Positions 33,542 through 42,446 of a stretch of 64,000 nucleotides of DNA are shown here, piece after piece; the stretch's first letter is position 1, and every line of letters begins with the position of its first letter. This DNA comes from Couchioplanes caeruleus (lineage in GTDB: Bacteria > Actinomycetota > Actinomycetes > Mycobacteriales > Micromonosporaceae). The notes under the pieces are model-generated. The model saw nothing but the letters and a program-made list of their open reading frames with translations, ran no database searches and had not been told where the DNA came from. The position numbers and the translations under genes were made by a program. Location: assembly GCF_003751945.1 (NCBI RefSeq), contig NZ_RJKL01000001.1, positions 4,588,001 through 4,652,000 on the forward strand, read 5' to 3'.

Positions 33542-35206
33542 TCAGCCGGCGGTGATGTCGCGCCGTCGGAAGCCGGCGACGGCCAGAACCAGGAGCACGG
33601 TCGCCGCTGCGCCGAGGCCGATCAGGTGTGCCGGGACGAGGGGAGCCTTCGGATAGCTGCCGACCCACCAGAACGGCGAGAGCATCTTGACCACGGCGGG
33701 CAGGTGAAGCACCGCACCGAAGAACCGCTCCACGACGACGAGCGCGCACAGTACCCACGCGAGCGGGCTCGCTCTGGGCATCCACGCATAGAGCGCCGCC
33801 GTGAAAGTGATCAGCACGGCGACGCCGAGCGCGAACGCTCCGGCGCTCTTCAGAAGGACCAGCAGGCTGGTGCTGCCGCCAGAGGCCGACGCGCCGGCCC
33901 AGAGCGGCAGCGCGCCGCCGAGGAACAGCAGGACGAGCGCGCCGATCCCGGCGACTGACAGGTGGGCGAGCAGCGCGCCCGTCCTCGACGCCGCCCGCGA
34001 CAGGCCGAGCCCGAGGCGGCCCTCGTCCTCCTCCGGCTTCATCCGCAGCACCGCCGCCGTCGTGAACACGGCCACGGCGAGCGCATTGTGCAGCATCATG
34101 ATGGCCAGGAACGCCGCTACGGGATCCGCGCCGAAGATCGTCGAGGTGAGCGAGTTCTGATCGGCGATCGACTTGAGGGAGGCGGCGGAGTCCGCGCCGA
34201 GGAACAGCCCGGCCGGGCCGAACATCGCCACGCACCCCACGAGCCACCACAGCAGCGCGCCCCGCTGCTGGCGCAGAACGAGAGCGAACGGCCCGGTCAG
34301 CGACGGCGCGGCGTCGGCGCGCCCGGTCCGGCCGCGCAGGAGGGCGGACCCGAGGTCGCGCCGGGAGGCCAGGGCGGCCCCGAGCGCCAGCGCGGCAAGG
34401 ATCGCCAGCACGCTCAGACCGAGCGGCCAGAGGCGGACGTCGACGTACGCCCGCGTCTGCTGGGCCCAGGCGATGGGCGAGAGCCACGAGAGCCAGCTGC
34501 CGTGGCGCTGCTCGATGTCACCGATGCCGCGGATCAGGACCGCCGCGGCGAGCGCCGCGAAGGCGAGGCCGCTGGCGCCGCGGCTGTGCACGGTCAGCTG
34601 GCTGGCCACCGTCGTGACGCCGGCGAAGACCAGCGCCGTCAGCATGATGCCGGCCATCATCGTGGCGGTGTCCGCCGGGGCCAGCTTTCCGGCACTGATC
34701 AGCAGCGCACTGCCGAACACGGCGAACGCGGCGTCGGCAATCATCACCACCAGGAACGCCGCCACGCTCCCCGCGTGCCGCCCGACGGGCAGGGCGCGCA
34801 CGAGCTCGGTGCGGCCGCTCGCCTCCTCGGCGCGGGTGTTACGCGCGATCAGGAGGATGTTCATCGTCGCCAGCAGCGCCATCAGCCACAGCGACATCTC
34901 GTTCGCGAACATCGCGCCGATCGTGTAGTGCTCGAGCCCGTAGCCCGGTCCTGCCAGCAGCGTGCCGCCGGCGTTCGCGATCGATGCGGCCCGGTTCTGC
35001 CGTTCGGCGGCGCCGGGGTAGACCGCACCGATCGCGACGACGTAGTAACCGCAGAATGCGACGAGCGAACCGGACCAGACCGTCAGCCGGACCCGGTTGC
35101 GCCGGAGCATGAAGCGCAGGAGGTAGCCGGTGCCCGCCAGCGTGGCGGCCGGTGCGACGCGCGCGGCCGGCACCTGCCGGACGGCGCCGATGGGCAGCGT
35201 GCTCAT
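33542..35206 (-). CDS. ABC exporter permease, long 12-helix type
   Basis: 554 residues with about twelve hydrophobic helices arranged as two similar halves ('GYLLRFMLRRNRVRLTVWSG' at the start and 'GPFALVLRQQRGALLWWLVG' in the middle). It matches the actinomycete 'exporter of polyketide antibiotics'/TipC-like ABC-2 permeases, with the EEASGRTELVRALPVGR cytoplasmic loop repeated as EEDEGRLGLGLSRAASR. It pairs with the ATPase just upstream; start and preceding stop overlap by 1 nt. Likely exports the cluster product or confers resistance. Confidence 0.87.
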   Translation of the reverse strand: MSTLPIGAVRQVPAARVAPAATLAGTGYLLRFMLRRNRVRLTVWSGSLVAFCGYYVVAIGAVYPGAAERQNRAASIANAGGTLLAGPGYGLEHYTIGAMFANEMSLWLMALLATMNILLIARNTRAEEASGRTELVRALPVGRHAGSVAAFLVVMIADAAFAVFGSALLISAGKLAPADTATMMAGIMLTALVFAGVTTVASQLTVHSRGASGLAFAALAAAVLIRGIGDIEQRHGSWLSWLSPIAWAQQTRAYVDVRLWPLGLSVLAILAALALGAALASRRDLGSALLRGRTGRADAAPSLTGPFALVLRQQRGALLWWLVGCVAMFGPAGLFLGADSAASLKSIADQNSLTSTIFGADPVAAFLAIMMLHNALAVAVFTTAAVLRMKPEEDEGRLGLGLSRAASRTGALLAHLSVAGIGALVLLFLGGALPLWAGASASGGSTSLLVLLKSAGAFALGVAVLITFTAALYAWMPRASPLAWVLCALVVVERFFGAVLHLPAVVKMLSPFWWVGSYPKAPLVPAHLIGLGAAATVLLVLAVAGFRRRDITAG

Positions 35207-36159
35207 CAGGACACCGCCTCGAGGCTGCGGTGCGCGGCGGTGGCCTGGTCCCCGCCGTAGTGCCGCATGAACAGCTCCTCCAGCGACGGCGGGGTGGCCG
35301 TGAGGCCGCGCACGTCCAGCTCGGTCAGCGCGGTCAGGACGGCGCCCATCCGGGCATTGTCGACGGAGAGCTCCACCTTGGTGACGTCGCCGCCGGCGGT
35401 GGTGACGACGTCATGGACGCCGGCGAGCCGGGTGAGGGCCGCCGGATCCTGCGTGACCAGGGCGCTGACGGTGGTGCGGGTCAGGTGGCGCAGCTCGGCG
35501 AGCGTGCCCGACTCGACCGTGCGGCCGCTCCTGATGATGGTGACGGTGTCGCAGAGCTTCTCGACCTCGCTGAGGATGTGTGAGGAGAGCAGCACCGCCT
35601 TCCCCGCATTCTTGACCTGCTGGACGTGCTCGGTGAAGACCGCCTCCATCAGCGGGTCCAGGCCCGAGGTCGGCTCGTCGAAGATGTAGAGGTCGGGGTC
35701 GACCAGGAAGGCGGCCACGAGCGCCACCTTCTGGCGGTTGCCCTTCGAGTACGTCCGCGCCTTCTTGGTCGGGTCCAGCTCGAAGTGCTCGAGCAGGGCC
35801 GCCTTGCGCTTCTCGCGTCCGGCCCGATCTGCCGACGGCTCGTGCAGCCGGGTGAGGTAGTCGATCGCCTCGCCGCCGGTGAGGTTGGGCCACAGGCTCA
35901 CGTCGCCGGGAACATAGGCGAGCCGGCGATGCAGGGCCACGGCGTCGCGCCAGGCGTCGCCGCCGAAGAGCCGGGCGGTGCCGGAGTCGGCGCGCTGCAG
36001 CCCGAGGAGCACCCGGATCGTGGTCGACTTCCCGGCGCCGTTGGGTCCGAGGAATCCGGCGACCTCACCGGGGCGGACGGTCAGATGAAGGCCGTTGAGC
36101 GCCTTGACGGAACCGAATGACTTGTGCAGATCGATGATTTCGACGGGGTTCTCAGTCAT
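35206..36159 (-). CDS. ABC transporter ATP-binding protein (second exporter)
   Basis: ATG 36159 (a GTG two codons upstream is possible) gives 317 residues. Walker A 'FLGPNGAGKSTTIRVLLGLQ', Q-loop region 'YVPGDVSLWPNLTGGEAIDY', signature 'TYSKGNRQKVALVAAFL', Walker B 'LYIFDEPTSGLDPL' and H-loop 'LLSSHILSEVEKL', with a C-terminal regulatory extension. The signature SKGNRQK variant is common in antibiotic exporter ATPases. Works with the 12-helix permease encoded next. Confidence 0.93.
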   Translation of the reverse strand: MTENPVEIIDLHKSFGSVKALNGLHLTVRPGEVAGFLGPNGAGKSTTIRVLLGLQRADSGTARLFGGDAWRDAVALHRRLAYVPGDVSLWPNLTGGEAIDYLTRLHEPSADRAGREKRKAALLEHFELDPTKKARTYSKGNRQKVALVAAFLVDPDLYIFDEPTSGLDPLMEAVFTEHVQQVKNAGKAVLLSSHILSEVEKLCDTVTIIRSGRTVESGTLAELRHLTRTTVSALVTQDPAALTRLAGVHDVVTTAGGDVTKVELSVDNARMGAVLTALTELDVRGLTATPPSLEELFMRHYGGDQATAAHRSLEAVS

Positions 36160-36344
36160 GATCACATCCAGGTGGGTGGGGGCGGGTGTCGTGCTCGTCC
36201 GTCGGCCTTCGCCGGGACGAGCGGATCGTCCGGCGTCGTCCCGGCCGGGGGGAGGGGGCTCGCCGAGACGAGGCCGAGACGAGCGGATCGGGTGGCTTGG
36301 CGGCGGGAGCTCGCCGAGACGGCGCGGAGGCGTTCGCCGGCCGG

Positions 36345-37106
36345 TCAGGCCTGCTTGTTGAAGCTGGAGATCGACCACACGTAGCCGATCAGGGCCAGCC
36401 CGAGGCACCAGGCGACGGCCGCGAGCGCGCTGGACGTCGACGCGTTGCCCATCAGCAGCCCGCGCAGCGTCTCGATGATCGGGGTGAACGGCTGGTACTC
36501 CGCGAACTGCCGGACGCCGGCTCCCATCGAATCCGCGGGCACGAACGCGCTGCTCAGGAACGGCAGCATGATCAGCGGAACGGTGGCGAGGCCCGCCGAC
36601 TCCACGGTCTTCGCGGCCAGTCCCATCGCGACGGTCAGCCAGCCGGCCGCGAAGCTGAGCAGCAGGACGACGCCGATCGCGGCGAGCCAGTCGCCGGGGC
36701 CTGCGGCGGGGCGGAAGCCCAGCGCGAAGGCGACCCCGACGATGACGCCGCAGGCCACCAGGCAGCGCAGCGTGGTCACGACGACGTGTCCGGTCAGCAT
36801 GGCCCCTCGAGAGACGTCCATGACCTTGAAACGGTTGATGATGCCCTTGGTCATGTCGGAATTCACCGCCGTGGCGGTGGCACCCAGCCCGTAGCTGATC
36901 GCCATCACGAGCATGCCCGGCGTCGCATAGTCGATGTAGCTCGAGCCGACGCTGAACGCGCCCCCGAACACCTTGACGAACATCAACATGATCACGATCG
37001 GGAACAGGATCGCGTTGAACACCGTGGTGGGATTGCGCAGGGTGTGTTTGAAGTTTCGGCGCAGCATGACGGCCGAGTCGCCCAACGACGTCGCGACAGC
37101 GCTCAT
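36345..37106 (-). CDS. ABC-2 type permease, DrrB-like
   Basis: 253 residues, six membrane helices, start ATG 37106 overlapping the preceding stop (ATGA). Conserved ABC-2 elements: 'MLRRNFKHTLRNPTTVFNAI', 'GIINRFKVMDVSRGAMLTGH' and 'LPFLSSAFVPADSMGAGVRQ' with 'FAEYQPFTPIIETLRGLLMG'. Forms a half-exporter with the DrrA-like ATPase, typical of self-resistance transporters in actinomycete clusters. The 185-nt gap after it contains direct repeats of GAGACGAGCGGATCG-like sequence. Confidence 0.92.
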   Translation of the reverse strand: MSAVATSLGDSAVMLRRNFKHTLRNPTTVFNAILFPIVIMLMFVKVFGGAFSVGSSYIDYATPGMLVMAISYGLGATATAVNSDMTKGIINRFKVMDVSRGAMLTGHVVVTTLRCLVACGVIVGVAFALGFRPAAGPGDWLAAIGVVLLLSFAAGWLTVAMGLAAKTVESAGLATVPLIMLPFLSSAFVPADSMGAGVRQFAEYQPFTPIIETLRGLLMGNASTSSALAAVAWCLGLALIGYVWSISSFNKQA

Positions 37107-38053
37107 CGTGCGATCGCCTCCTCATTCCGGTGGTTGTTGCTGGTTTCGGTCAGGGACAGGAAGACGTCGTCGAGGTCGGGAGTCCGTACGGAGAACTCCT
37201 GCAGGTTGATCATCTGCTCGTCCAGCCGGTTCAGCACGGTCAGCAGCGACCGCGGCTCACCGTTGTGCGGCACGCGCAGGGCCAGTTCCTCGTCGTCCCG
37301 GGTGGACCCCTCCACGACGGCAGCCGCCGCCGCGAGGTCGTGCAGATCGGCGAAGCGCAGATGCAGGTGCGCGCCGGGGACCTGGCGCTTGAGCTGCTCG
37401 GGCGTGCCTTGGGCGACCAGCCGGCCCTGGTTGAGCACGGCGATCTGGTCGGCGAGCTGGTCGGCCTCCTCAAGGTATTGGGTGGTGAGGAAGATCGTGG
37501 TGCCCTCGGCGACCAGTTCGCGGACGATGCCCCACATGGTGCGCCGGCTGCGCGGGTCGAGGCCCGTCGTCGGCTCGTCCAGGAAGATGATCTCCGGGTT
37601 TCCGATCAGGGTCATCGCCAGGTCGAGCTTGCGGCGCATGCCGCCGGAGTAGGTCGCGGCGAGCTTGTCGGCCGACTCCACCAGGTCGAACCGCTCCAGC
37701 AGTCGCGTGACCACCTTGTCGCCGGAGCGCACGTGCTTGAGGTCGGCCACTAGGCGCAGGTTCTCCCGGCCTGACAGCAGCTCGTCCACCGCGGCGAACT
37801 GGCCGGTCACGCCGATGGACGCGCGTACCCGCTTGGTCGCCGTGGCCACGTCGTGCCCGGCGACGTACACCGTCCCGGCGTCGGCGCGCAGCAGCGTCGT
37901 CAGGATGTTCACGGTCGTGGTCTTGCCCGCCCCGTTCGGGCCGAGCAGGGAAAAGATCGATCCGGCGGCGACGTCGAAGTCGATGCCGTCGAGCACCTTC
38001 TTGTCGCCGTATGTTTTGCGTAGCCCCGAAACCGAAATTGCTGAGTTTTTCAT
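37103..38053 (-). CDS. ABC transporter ATP-binding protein, DrrA-like
   Basis: ATG 38053 with 'GGTGGAG' upstream gives 316 residues. 'ISVSGLRKTYGDKKVLDGID', Walker A 'LLGPNGAGKTTTVNILTTLL', 'SIGVTGQFAAVDELLSGREN', signature 'TYSGGMRRKLDLAMTLIGNP', Walker B 'IIFLDEPTTGLDPRSR' and H-loop 'TTQYLEEADQL'. The DrrA-specific C-terminal domain ends in 'FSVRTPDLDDVFLSLT'. First gene of a four-gene leftward exporter operon that is divergent from the MbtH-led NRPS genes. Confidence 0.94.
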   Translation of the reverse strand: MKNSAISVSGLRKTYGDKKVLDGIDFDVAAGSIFSLLGPNGAGKTTTVNILTTLLRADAGTVYVAGHDVATATKRVRASIGVTGQFAAVDELLSGRENLRLVADLKHVRSGDKVVTRLLERFDLVESADKLAATYSGGMRRKLDLAMTLIGNPEIIFLDEPTTGLDPRSRRTMWGIVRELVAEGTTIFLTTQYLEEADQLADQIAVLNQGRLVAQGTPEQLKRQVPGAHLHLRFADLHDLAAAAAVVEGSTRDDEELALRVPHNGEPRSLLTVLNRLDEQMINLQEFSVRTPDLDDVFLSLTETSNNHRNEEAIAR

Positions 38054-38654
38054 TTCTCCACCATCCTTGCCGGACTCAAACGCGGTCGACCCGATGCCGA
38101 TATCGGATTCACCCGTCCACCGTTGGTCCATTCGAAAATCGCACTCTCCCGGCGGGCCCGGGACTGTCAACGCCAGATGCTGGCGAAAACGTCTCCCTGG
38201 CGGGATGCGGATGAAGCCGAATGGTCCGGTGTGGTGACGTTGGGAGGATAGGCCCGCGACGGCGTGTGCGTGTACCCCTAATCGGGCACTCGACCTCCCT
38301 TCCAGCCGTGGTCTTCGGGCGGCTCCTGCCGAGTACTCAGCGTATTCCGATTTGGTGCGGTGTCGAGGTCGGAGGCACCCGTATAAGGGTCGGGAAGCGG
38401 AGTTAGGGGTGGTGAACTGATCTTGCGAAGGGGGAGGGGATTCCCGGGATCCGATCGGGGTGAACGCCTGGCTGTCAGGGGTCTTATTGACCTTGACTGA
38501 CGTCGGCGGTCGGGCCTTACGATGGCTCCCGAATTGCTATGGCGGCCGTAAGTGCCCGTCCTCCCGATAGGGCGACGCCGAACGGCAAGCCGCGACCAGG
38601 TCATGTCGCATTTGAATCCCGAAGCATTCACTGACGCTGTGAGGACGGTGGCAC
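38054..38654. promoter_or_regulatory. 600-nt divergent control region between exporter operon and NRPS operon
   Basis: No gene seen. The best promoter candidate for the rightward genes is TTGACT at 38493-38498 and TACGAT at 38518-38523 (19-nt spacing), about 130 nt before the mbtH start. A lower-GC patch around 38020-38060 precedes the exporter ATPase. This region is the natural place for binding by the LmbU-type regulator or other cluster controllers. Confidence 0.4.
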
Positions 38655-38870
38655 ATGAGCACGAACCCCTTCGATGACGAGGACGGCCGCTTCTACGTCG
38701 TGGTCAACGACGAGGACCAGCACTCCCTGTGGCCAGCCTTCGCCGAGGTGCCGGCCGGCTGGCGGATCGCCTTCGGCGAGGACGTCCGGGCCAAGTGCCT
38801 GGAGTACGTCGAGCAGAACTGGACCGACCTGCGGCCGCGGAGTCTGCGGGACGCCATGGCGGCGAACTGA
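38655..38870 (+). CDS. mbtH: MbtH-like protein
   Basis: 71 residues, the family size. Signature '[20 protein letters not shown]', '[13 protein letters not shown]' and '[19 protein letters not shown]' contains the invariant N-P-F, S-L-W-P and W-T-D-x-R-P elements. MbtH proteins bind adenylation domains and are needed for their solubility or activity. It leads the rightward operon and will serve the A domains encoded downstream. Confidence 0.97.
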   Translation: MSTNPFDDEDGRFYVVVNDEDQHSLWPAFAEVPAGWRIAFGEDVRAKCLEYVEQNWTDLRPRSLRDAMAAN

Positions 38871-38903
38871 CCATCGGTGGATCTCGCGGAGGAGTGGAAC
38901 ACC

Positions 38904-39554
38904 ATGTTCGTGCCTGGTATGTACCGAGAGCCGGAAGCGCAGTGGATCTTCGAGTTGATGCGGCGAAATCCACTCGCGTTGCTGATGACCAACGGCACCG
39001 ATGCGGATGGGCCTTTCGGTACGCACCTGCCGGTGATTCCGGATCCGGGGCTGCCGGCCGAGGAGTCGACGGATCTGACCGGAATGACGTTGCTCGGGCA
39101 CATGAACCGCGGGAATCCCCAGTGGAAGGCGCTGCGGCCGGGAATGCCCGCGGTGCTCAGCTTCGCCGGCCCGCACGGTTACGTTTCGCCGGCGCTGTAC
39201 CCGCCCGTTCCCGCGGCTCCCACCTGGAACTACACGGCGGCGCAGGTGCGCGGCGTGCTTGAGCCGATCGAGTCCGCCGAGGAGACGCTCTCGGTGGTGC
39301 GCTCCACCGCAGGAGCCCTGGAGGCCGACTTCGGCTACGGCTGGGACATGGCTGAGTCAATCGGCCACTTCCGCAAGATCCTTCCGGCTGTGGGCGCGTT
39401 CCGCTTCACGGTCACCCGAGCAGCGGCCATTTTCAAGCTCAGCCAGGAACAGAGCAGCGAGACACGGGAGCGGGTGTGCCGGAATTTCCAGGAGACGCCC
39501 GGCAGGCATCGCGAAGTTGCGGACTACATGAGCAGGCTGGCCGAGGCCAAATAG
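38904..39554 (+). CDS. FMN-binding PaiB-family protein
   Basis: ATG 38904 is preferred: 'GGAGGAG' lies 9-15 nt upstream and 'MFVPGMYREPEAQWIFELMR' is the family start (a GTG at 38877 is in frame). 216 residues with 'NPLALLMTNGTDADGPFGTH', 'LGHMNRGNPQW', 'VSPALYPPVPAAPTWNYTAA' and 'GFRFTVTRAAAIFKLSQEQS'-like C-terminal segment (here 'GAFRFTVTRAAAIFKLSQEQ'). PaiB proteins adopt the split-barrel flavin fold and were named as negative regulators; in clusters they may act as flavin reductases, oxidoreductases or regulators. Its place between mbtH and lmbU-like genes shows cluster membership; its exact job is open. Confidence 0.85.
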   Translation: MFVPGMYREPEAQWIFELMRRNPLALLMTNGTDADGPFGTHLPVIPDPGLPAEESTDLTGMTLLGHMNRGNPQWKALRPGMPAVLSFAGPHGYVSPALYPPVPAAPTWNYTAAQVRGVLEPIESAEETLSVVRSTAGALEADFGYGWDMAESIGHFRKILPAVGAFRFTVTRAAAIFKLSQEQSSETRERVCRNFQETPGRHREVADYMSRLAEAK

Positions 39555-39634
39555 GGCGTCGGTCGGCCGGGGGTGCTCGATCGACCGGCGCCACCCCGGC
39601 AGGCCTCTGGTTTCACCATTAATGGGGGATCAAC

Positions 39635-40345
39635 GTGAAAACCATGGACGAATACCGGGCTGGACCGGTGAGCGCGGGCGGCGAGTCCACACCACGCGAT
39701 CTCGTGGTGTCGTTCGTCGGGAAACAGGCGACGGTGCGCAAGTCCGGAATGGTCTTCCCGAAGAACCTGTCCGAGCGGTCCTGGGAGCAGATCGGGTCCA
39801 GCCTGCGTGAGCTCTCCAACTCGTCGGCCTGGTGGCTCGCTGACTGGCTGATCTTCGGCGAGGCCGCCTACGGGTGGCGGCGCTACCGGGAGGCGATCGA
39901 GCGGACCGGGCTGGACTACCAGACCCTGCGCAACTACGCGTGGGTGGCCCGGAGGTTCGAGGAGCACCGCCGCCGGGACAGCCTCAGCTTTGCCCACCAC
40001 GCCGAGCTGGCCCGCCTCGCGCCGGCGGAGCAGGACTACTGGCTCCGCAAGGCCGAGCAGCAGAAGTGGTCGCGCAACGAGCTCCGTAAGGCGGTCCGCG
40101 CCAGCCTGGCCGAGCGGAGCCAGGAGGCGGTGCCGGCCGTCGCCGACGGCGAACAGTTCAAGGGGGTCCCGCAGCTGGCCGAGTCGGCCGGTGCCGAGAA
40201 ACGCCGGCGGTCGACCACCAAGCTCACCATCGAGCTGTCCGCGAGCCAACTCGACTGCTACTCGAAGGTGGCGGCCGCGCACGGTCTCTCCGTGGACGCA
40301 TGGGTCACCCAGGTGCTCGACGCCGCTGACCGGCGCGTCGCCTGA
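39635..40345 (+). CDS. LmbU-family transcriptional regulator
   Basis: GTG 39635 with 'GGGGGA' 6-11 nt upstream gives 236 residues. The central part 'WWLADWLIFGEAAYGWRRYR' and 'LDYQTLRNYAWVARRFE', followed by 'LSFAHHAELARLAPAEQDYW', matches the LmbU family known as a cluster-situated activator in lincomycin biosynthesis and present in other actinomycete NRPS clusters. The C-terminal ~40 residues ('STTKLTIELSASQLDCYSKV') look like a ribbon-helix-helix-like segment. Expected to bind promoters in the cluster. Confidence 0.88.
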   Translation: MKTMDEYRAGPVSAGGESTPRDLVVSFVGKQATVRKSGMVFPKNLSERSWEQIGSSLRELSNSSAWWLADWLIFGEAAYGWRRYREAIERTGLDYQTLRNYAWVARRFEEHRRRDSLSFAHHAELARLAPAEQDYWLRKAEQQKWSRNELRKAVRASLAERSQEAVPAVADGEQFKGVPQLAESAGAEKRRRSTTKLTIELSASQLDCYSKVAAAHGLSVDAWVTQVLDAADRRVA

Positions 40346-40419
40346 CGACGCCGGAAAGTCCCCTTCCGTGGTGGCCGGACAGCCTGGCCGGCCGTCACCC
40401 GTCACATCGGAGTAGCTTC

Positions 40420-41994
40420 ATGATTCTTGCGGGAAAACGAGTCCCCCTGCCTGCGGCGCCGGTCGTTCACCGGCGATTCGAGGCGCACGCCGAAGCCACC
40501 CCGGACGCGATCGCCGTGCACTGCGGCGGGCGGCGCCTGTCCTATCGGGAGCTGGACGCGAGGGCCAACCAGTTCGCGCACTTCCTCGCCCGGCGCGGGC
40601 ACGGACGAGGCGCGAAGGTCGGCGTCTGCCTCGACTACTCGATCGACATGGTGGTCGCCATTCTGGGCACCCTCAAGGCCGGCGCTGCTTACGTGCCGCT
40701 CGACCCGGCTTATCCGGAGGCGCGACTGCGGCTACTGCTGGGACAGATTCCCGACCTTGCCGTGATCGTCGCCGCCCCCGCCACGGCCGGGCTGGTGGAG
40801 TCCGCGACCGCCGCCGTCATCGACCTCGCGCAGCTCGGCGCCGAGCTGGCGGCGCTCCCGGTAACCGGCCCCGACGTCGCGGTGACCGGGGACGACCTGT
40901 GCTATGCGGTCTTCACCTCGGGTTCGACCGGTACCCCGAAACTGACCGCGGTGCGGCACCGAAACTGGTTCAACCTGCTGAACTGGCTGGCCCTCGAATA
41001 CGGCCTAGACCGCGGATCGAACAACCTCGTGGTGAGCGCGTTCGGCTTCGACCTCTCGCAGCGCAGCCTGATGGCGCCGCTGTTCTGCGGTGCCACCCAG
41101 TACCTGATGGCGAGCCGGAACTTCGACGCCGCGATGGCCTACCGGATGCTGCGCGAGCACGACATCCGCGTCGTGCACTGCGCCTCGTCCACGCTCTACG
41201 TCCTGGTGGACTGGGAGACGGCGTCCGGCGGCGACGCGCTCAGCCGGTTGGACTACGTGCTCTTCGGCGGGGAACCGCTGCACGTGGAGCGGGTCCTGGA
41301 CTGGGCCCGGCGCCCGGGAAACAGATGCACTCTGCTGCACCAGTACGGCGTCGCCGAGTGTGCGGACGTCGCGACCTCGTACGACCTGGCCGGCTACCGC
41401 AGCGGCGAGCACGACGTCGCGCCGGTCGGCCGTCCGGCCTACAACACCGACATCCACCTCCTCGACGAGCATCTGCGCGGCGTGGGAGCGGCCGAGCACG
41501 GTGAGATTTGCATCGCCGGGTCGAGCGTAGGCGCGGGCTACCTCAACGGATCGGGTCCCGAGTCGGCGCGCTTCACCACGATCGAGGCCGACGGCGCCCC
41601 GGTGCGGATCTACCGCACGGGCGACCGGGGGTACATCGACGAGGCCGGCGAGCTCATCGTCCTGGGCCGGATGGACACCCAGGTGAAGGTGCGAGGGATG
41701 CGCATCGATCCGCACGACATCGAGCGGGCGCTGGGCCGGCTGCCCGGCGTCCGGCAGGCCGCGGTGGTGGTCGCGCGGACGGACTCCGGGGAGTCGGAGC
41801 TGACGGCCTTCCTGGTGCCCATCGGCGAGGAGCTCGCGGAGAACGACGTGCGCGCCCGGCTCCTCGAGTCGCTGCCGCGCAACATGGTGCCGGCCCGGTT
41901 CCGCACCATCGCCCGACTGCCGTTGAGCCCGCACGGAAAGGTCGACCGCGCGGCGCTGCTCGACGAGCTGCGCGCCGATGTGGTGACGCGATGA
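40420..41994 (+). CDS. Free-standing NRPS adenylation domain
   Basis: 524 residues with all A cores: A2 'LKAGAAYVPLDPAYPEARL', A3 'YAVFTSGSTGTPKLTAV', A4 'FGFDLSQRSLMAPLFCG', A5 'LLHQYGVAECADVATSY', A7 'YRTGDRGYIDEAGELIVLGR', A8 'MDTQVKVRGMRIDPHDIERA' and A10 'PLSPHGKVDRAAL' (catalytic Lys). Activates a carboxylic acid as AMP ester and loads it on the carrier encoded 3 nt upstream of its own stop. Asp235 is present, so an amino acid is likely. By-eye pocket residues are D-L-R-H-L-G-Q-D-V, which I do not recognise. Likely provides a modified starter or a residue tailored while bound to the free carrier. Confidence 0.92.
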   Translation: MILAGKRVPLPAAPVVHRRFEAHAEATPDAIAVHCGGRRLSYRELDARANQFAHFLARRGHGRGAKVGVCLDYSIDMVVAILGTLKAGAAYVPLDPAYPEARLRLLLGQIPDLAVIVAAPATAGLVESATAAVIDLAQLGAELAALPVTGPDVAVTGDDLCYAVFTSGSTGTPKLTAVRHRNWFNLLNWLALEYGLDRGSNNLVVSAFGFDLSQRSLMAPLFCGATQYLMASRNFDAAMAYRMLREHDIRVVHCASSTLYVLVDWETASGGDALSRLDYVLFGGEPLHVERVLDWARRPGNRCTLLHQYGVAECADVATSYDLAGYRSGEHDVAPVGRPAYNTDIHLLDEHLRGVGAAEHGEICIAGSSVGAGYLNGSGPESARFTTIEADGAPVRIYRTGDRGYIDEAGELIVLGRMDTQVKVRGMRIDPHDIERALGRLPGVRQAAVVVARTDSGESELTAFLVPIGEELAENDVRARLLESLPRNMVPARFRTIARLPLSPHGKVDRAALLDELRADVVTR

Positions 41995-42242
41995 CCGACG
42001 AAAGGACTGTGATGATTGCCGAAAAGGTGCACGCCATCTGGTGCCGCGAGCTGCAGCGCAATGACCTGGCGTTCGACGACGACTTCTTCGCGCTGGGCGG
42101 CCAGTCGGTGATAATGGCGAAGATTCAGCGCGCCTTCATGGTGGAACTGGGCGTCGAGGTGCCAGTGGACCAGCTTTTCCGGAACCCCACTGTGGCGTCC
42201 GTCTCCGCGTACATCGAATCACTGCAGCCGGTAGCTCGGTAG
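41991..42242 (+). CDS. Free-standing peptidyl carrier protein
   Basis: 83 residues, start overlapping the adenylation gene stop (ATGA). 'DDDFFALGGQSVIMAKIQRA' carries the phosphopantetheine-attachment Ser39, followed by 'VPVDQLFRNPTVASVSAYIE'. Discrete A plus T pairs usually hold an amino acid for oxidation before transfer into the main line; the FAD oxidoreductase gene next door fits that. Alternatively it loads the first condensation domain of the large NRPS. Confidence 0.93.
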   Translation: MTDERTVMIAEKVHAIWCRELQRNDLAFDDDFFALGGQSVIMAKIQRAFMVELGVEVPVDQLFRNPTVASVSAYIESLQPVAR

Positions 42243-42250
42243 CGGCACAC

Positions 42251-42282
42251 GCGGTGTTGTCCCGCTGGCGGGACAACACCGC
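42251..42282. terminator. Perfect 15-bp hairpin after the carrier protein gene
   Basis: GCGGTGTTGTCCCGC, two bases, then its exact complement, 8 nt beyond the stop codon. Acts as terminator or attenuator, dividing the mbtH-to-carrier unit from the oxidoreductase/NRPS unit. Confidence 0.7.
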
Positions 42283-42446
42283 GGCAGCACGTCTCGGGCA
42301 TATATACCCGGCTCGCCCGGCCGATTAACATCAGTTTTGTGCCCGGCAGCGGACGTTTTTCCGGACCCGCGGTGAGAGGGCATACCTCACATGGCCTCTT
42401 CTGGGCCGACCCTGATTAATGAAACTGCCTGGTTAAGAGAGGCGCC
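42283..42446 (+). promoter_or_regulatory. Probable promoter of the oxidoreductase-NRPS operon
   Basis: About 160 nt with AT-richer patches unusual for this region: 'GGGCATATATACCCGG' (a partly palindromic element) and two related elements 'CCGATTAACATCAG' (42322) and 'CCTGATTAATGAAAC' (42411). 'GTTAAGAGAGGCGCCATG' supplies the ribosome site. A good candidate for LmbU or SARP binding, though I cannot match a known box. Confidence 0.4.

Noticed and set aside
36160..37125. Long N-terminal extension of the second exporter ATPase
   Set aside because: It covers the DrrB-like permease gene in another frame; the ATPase family start is at 36159.
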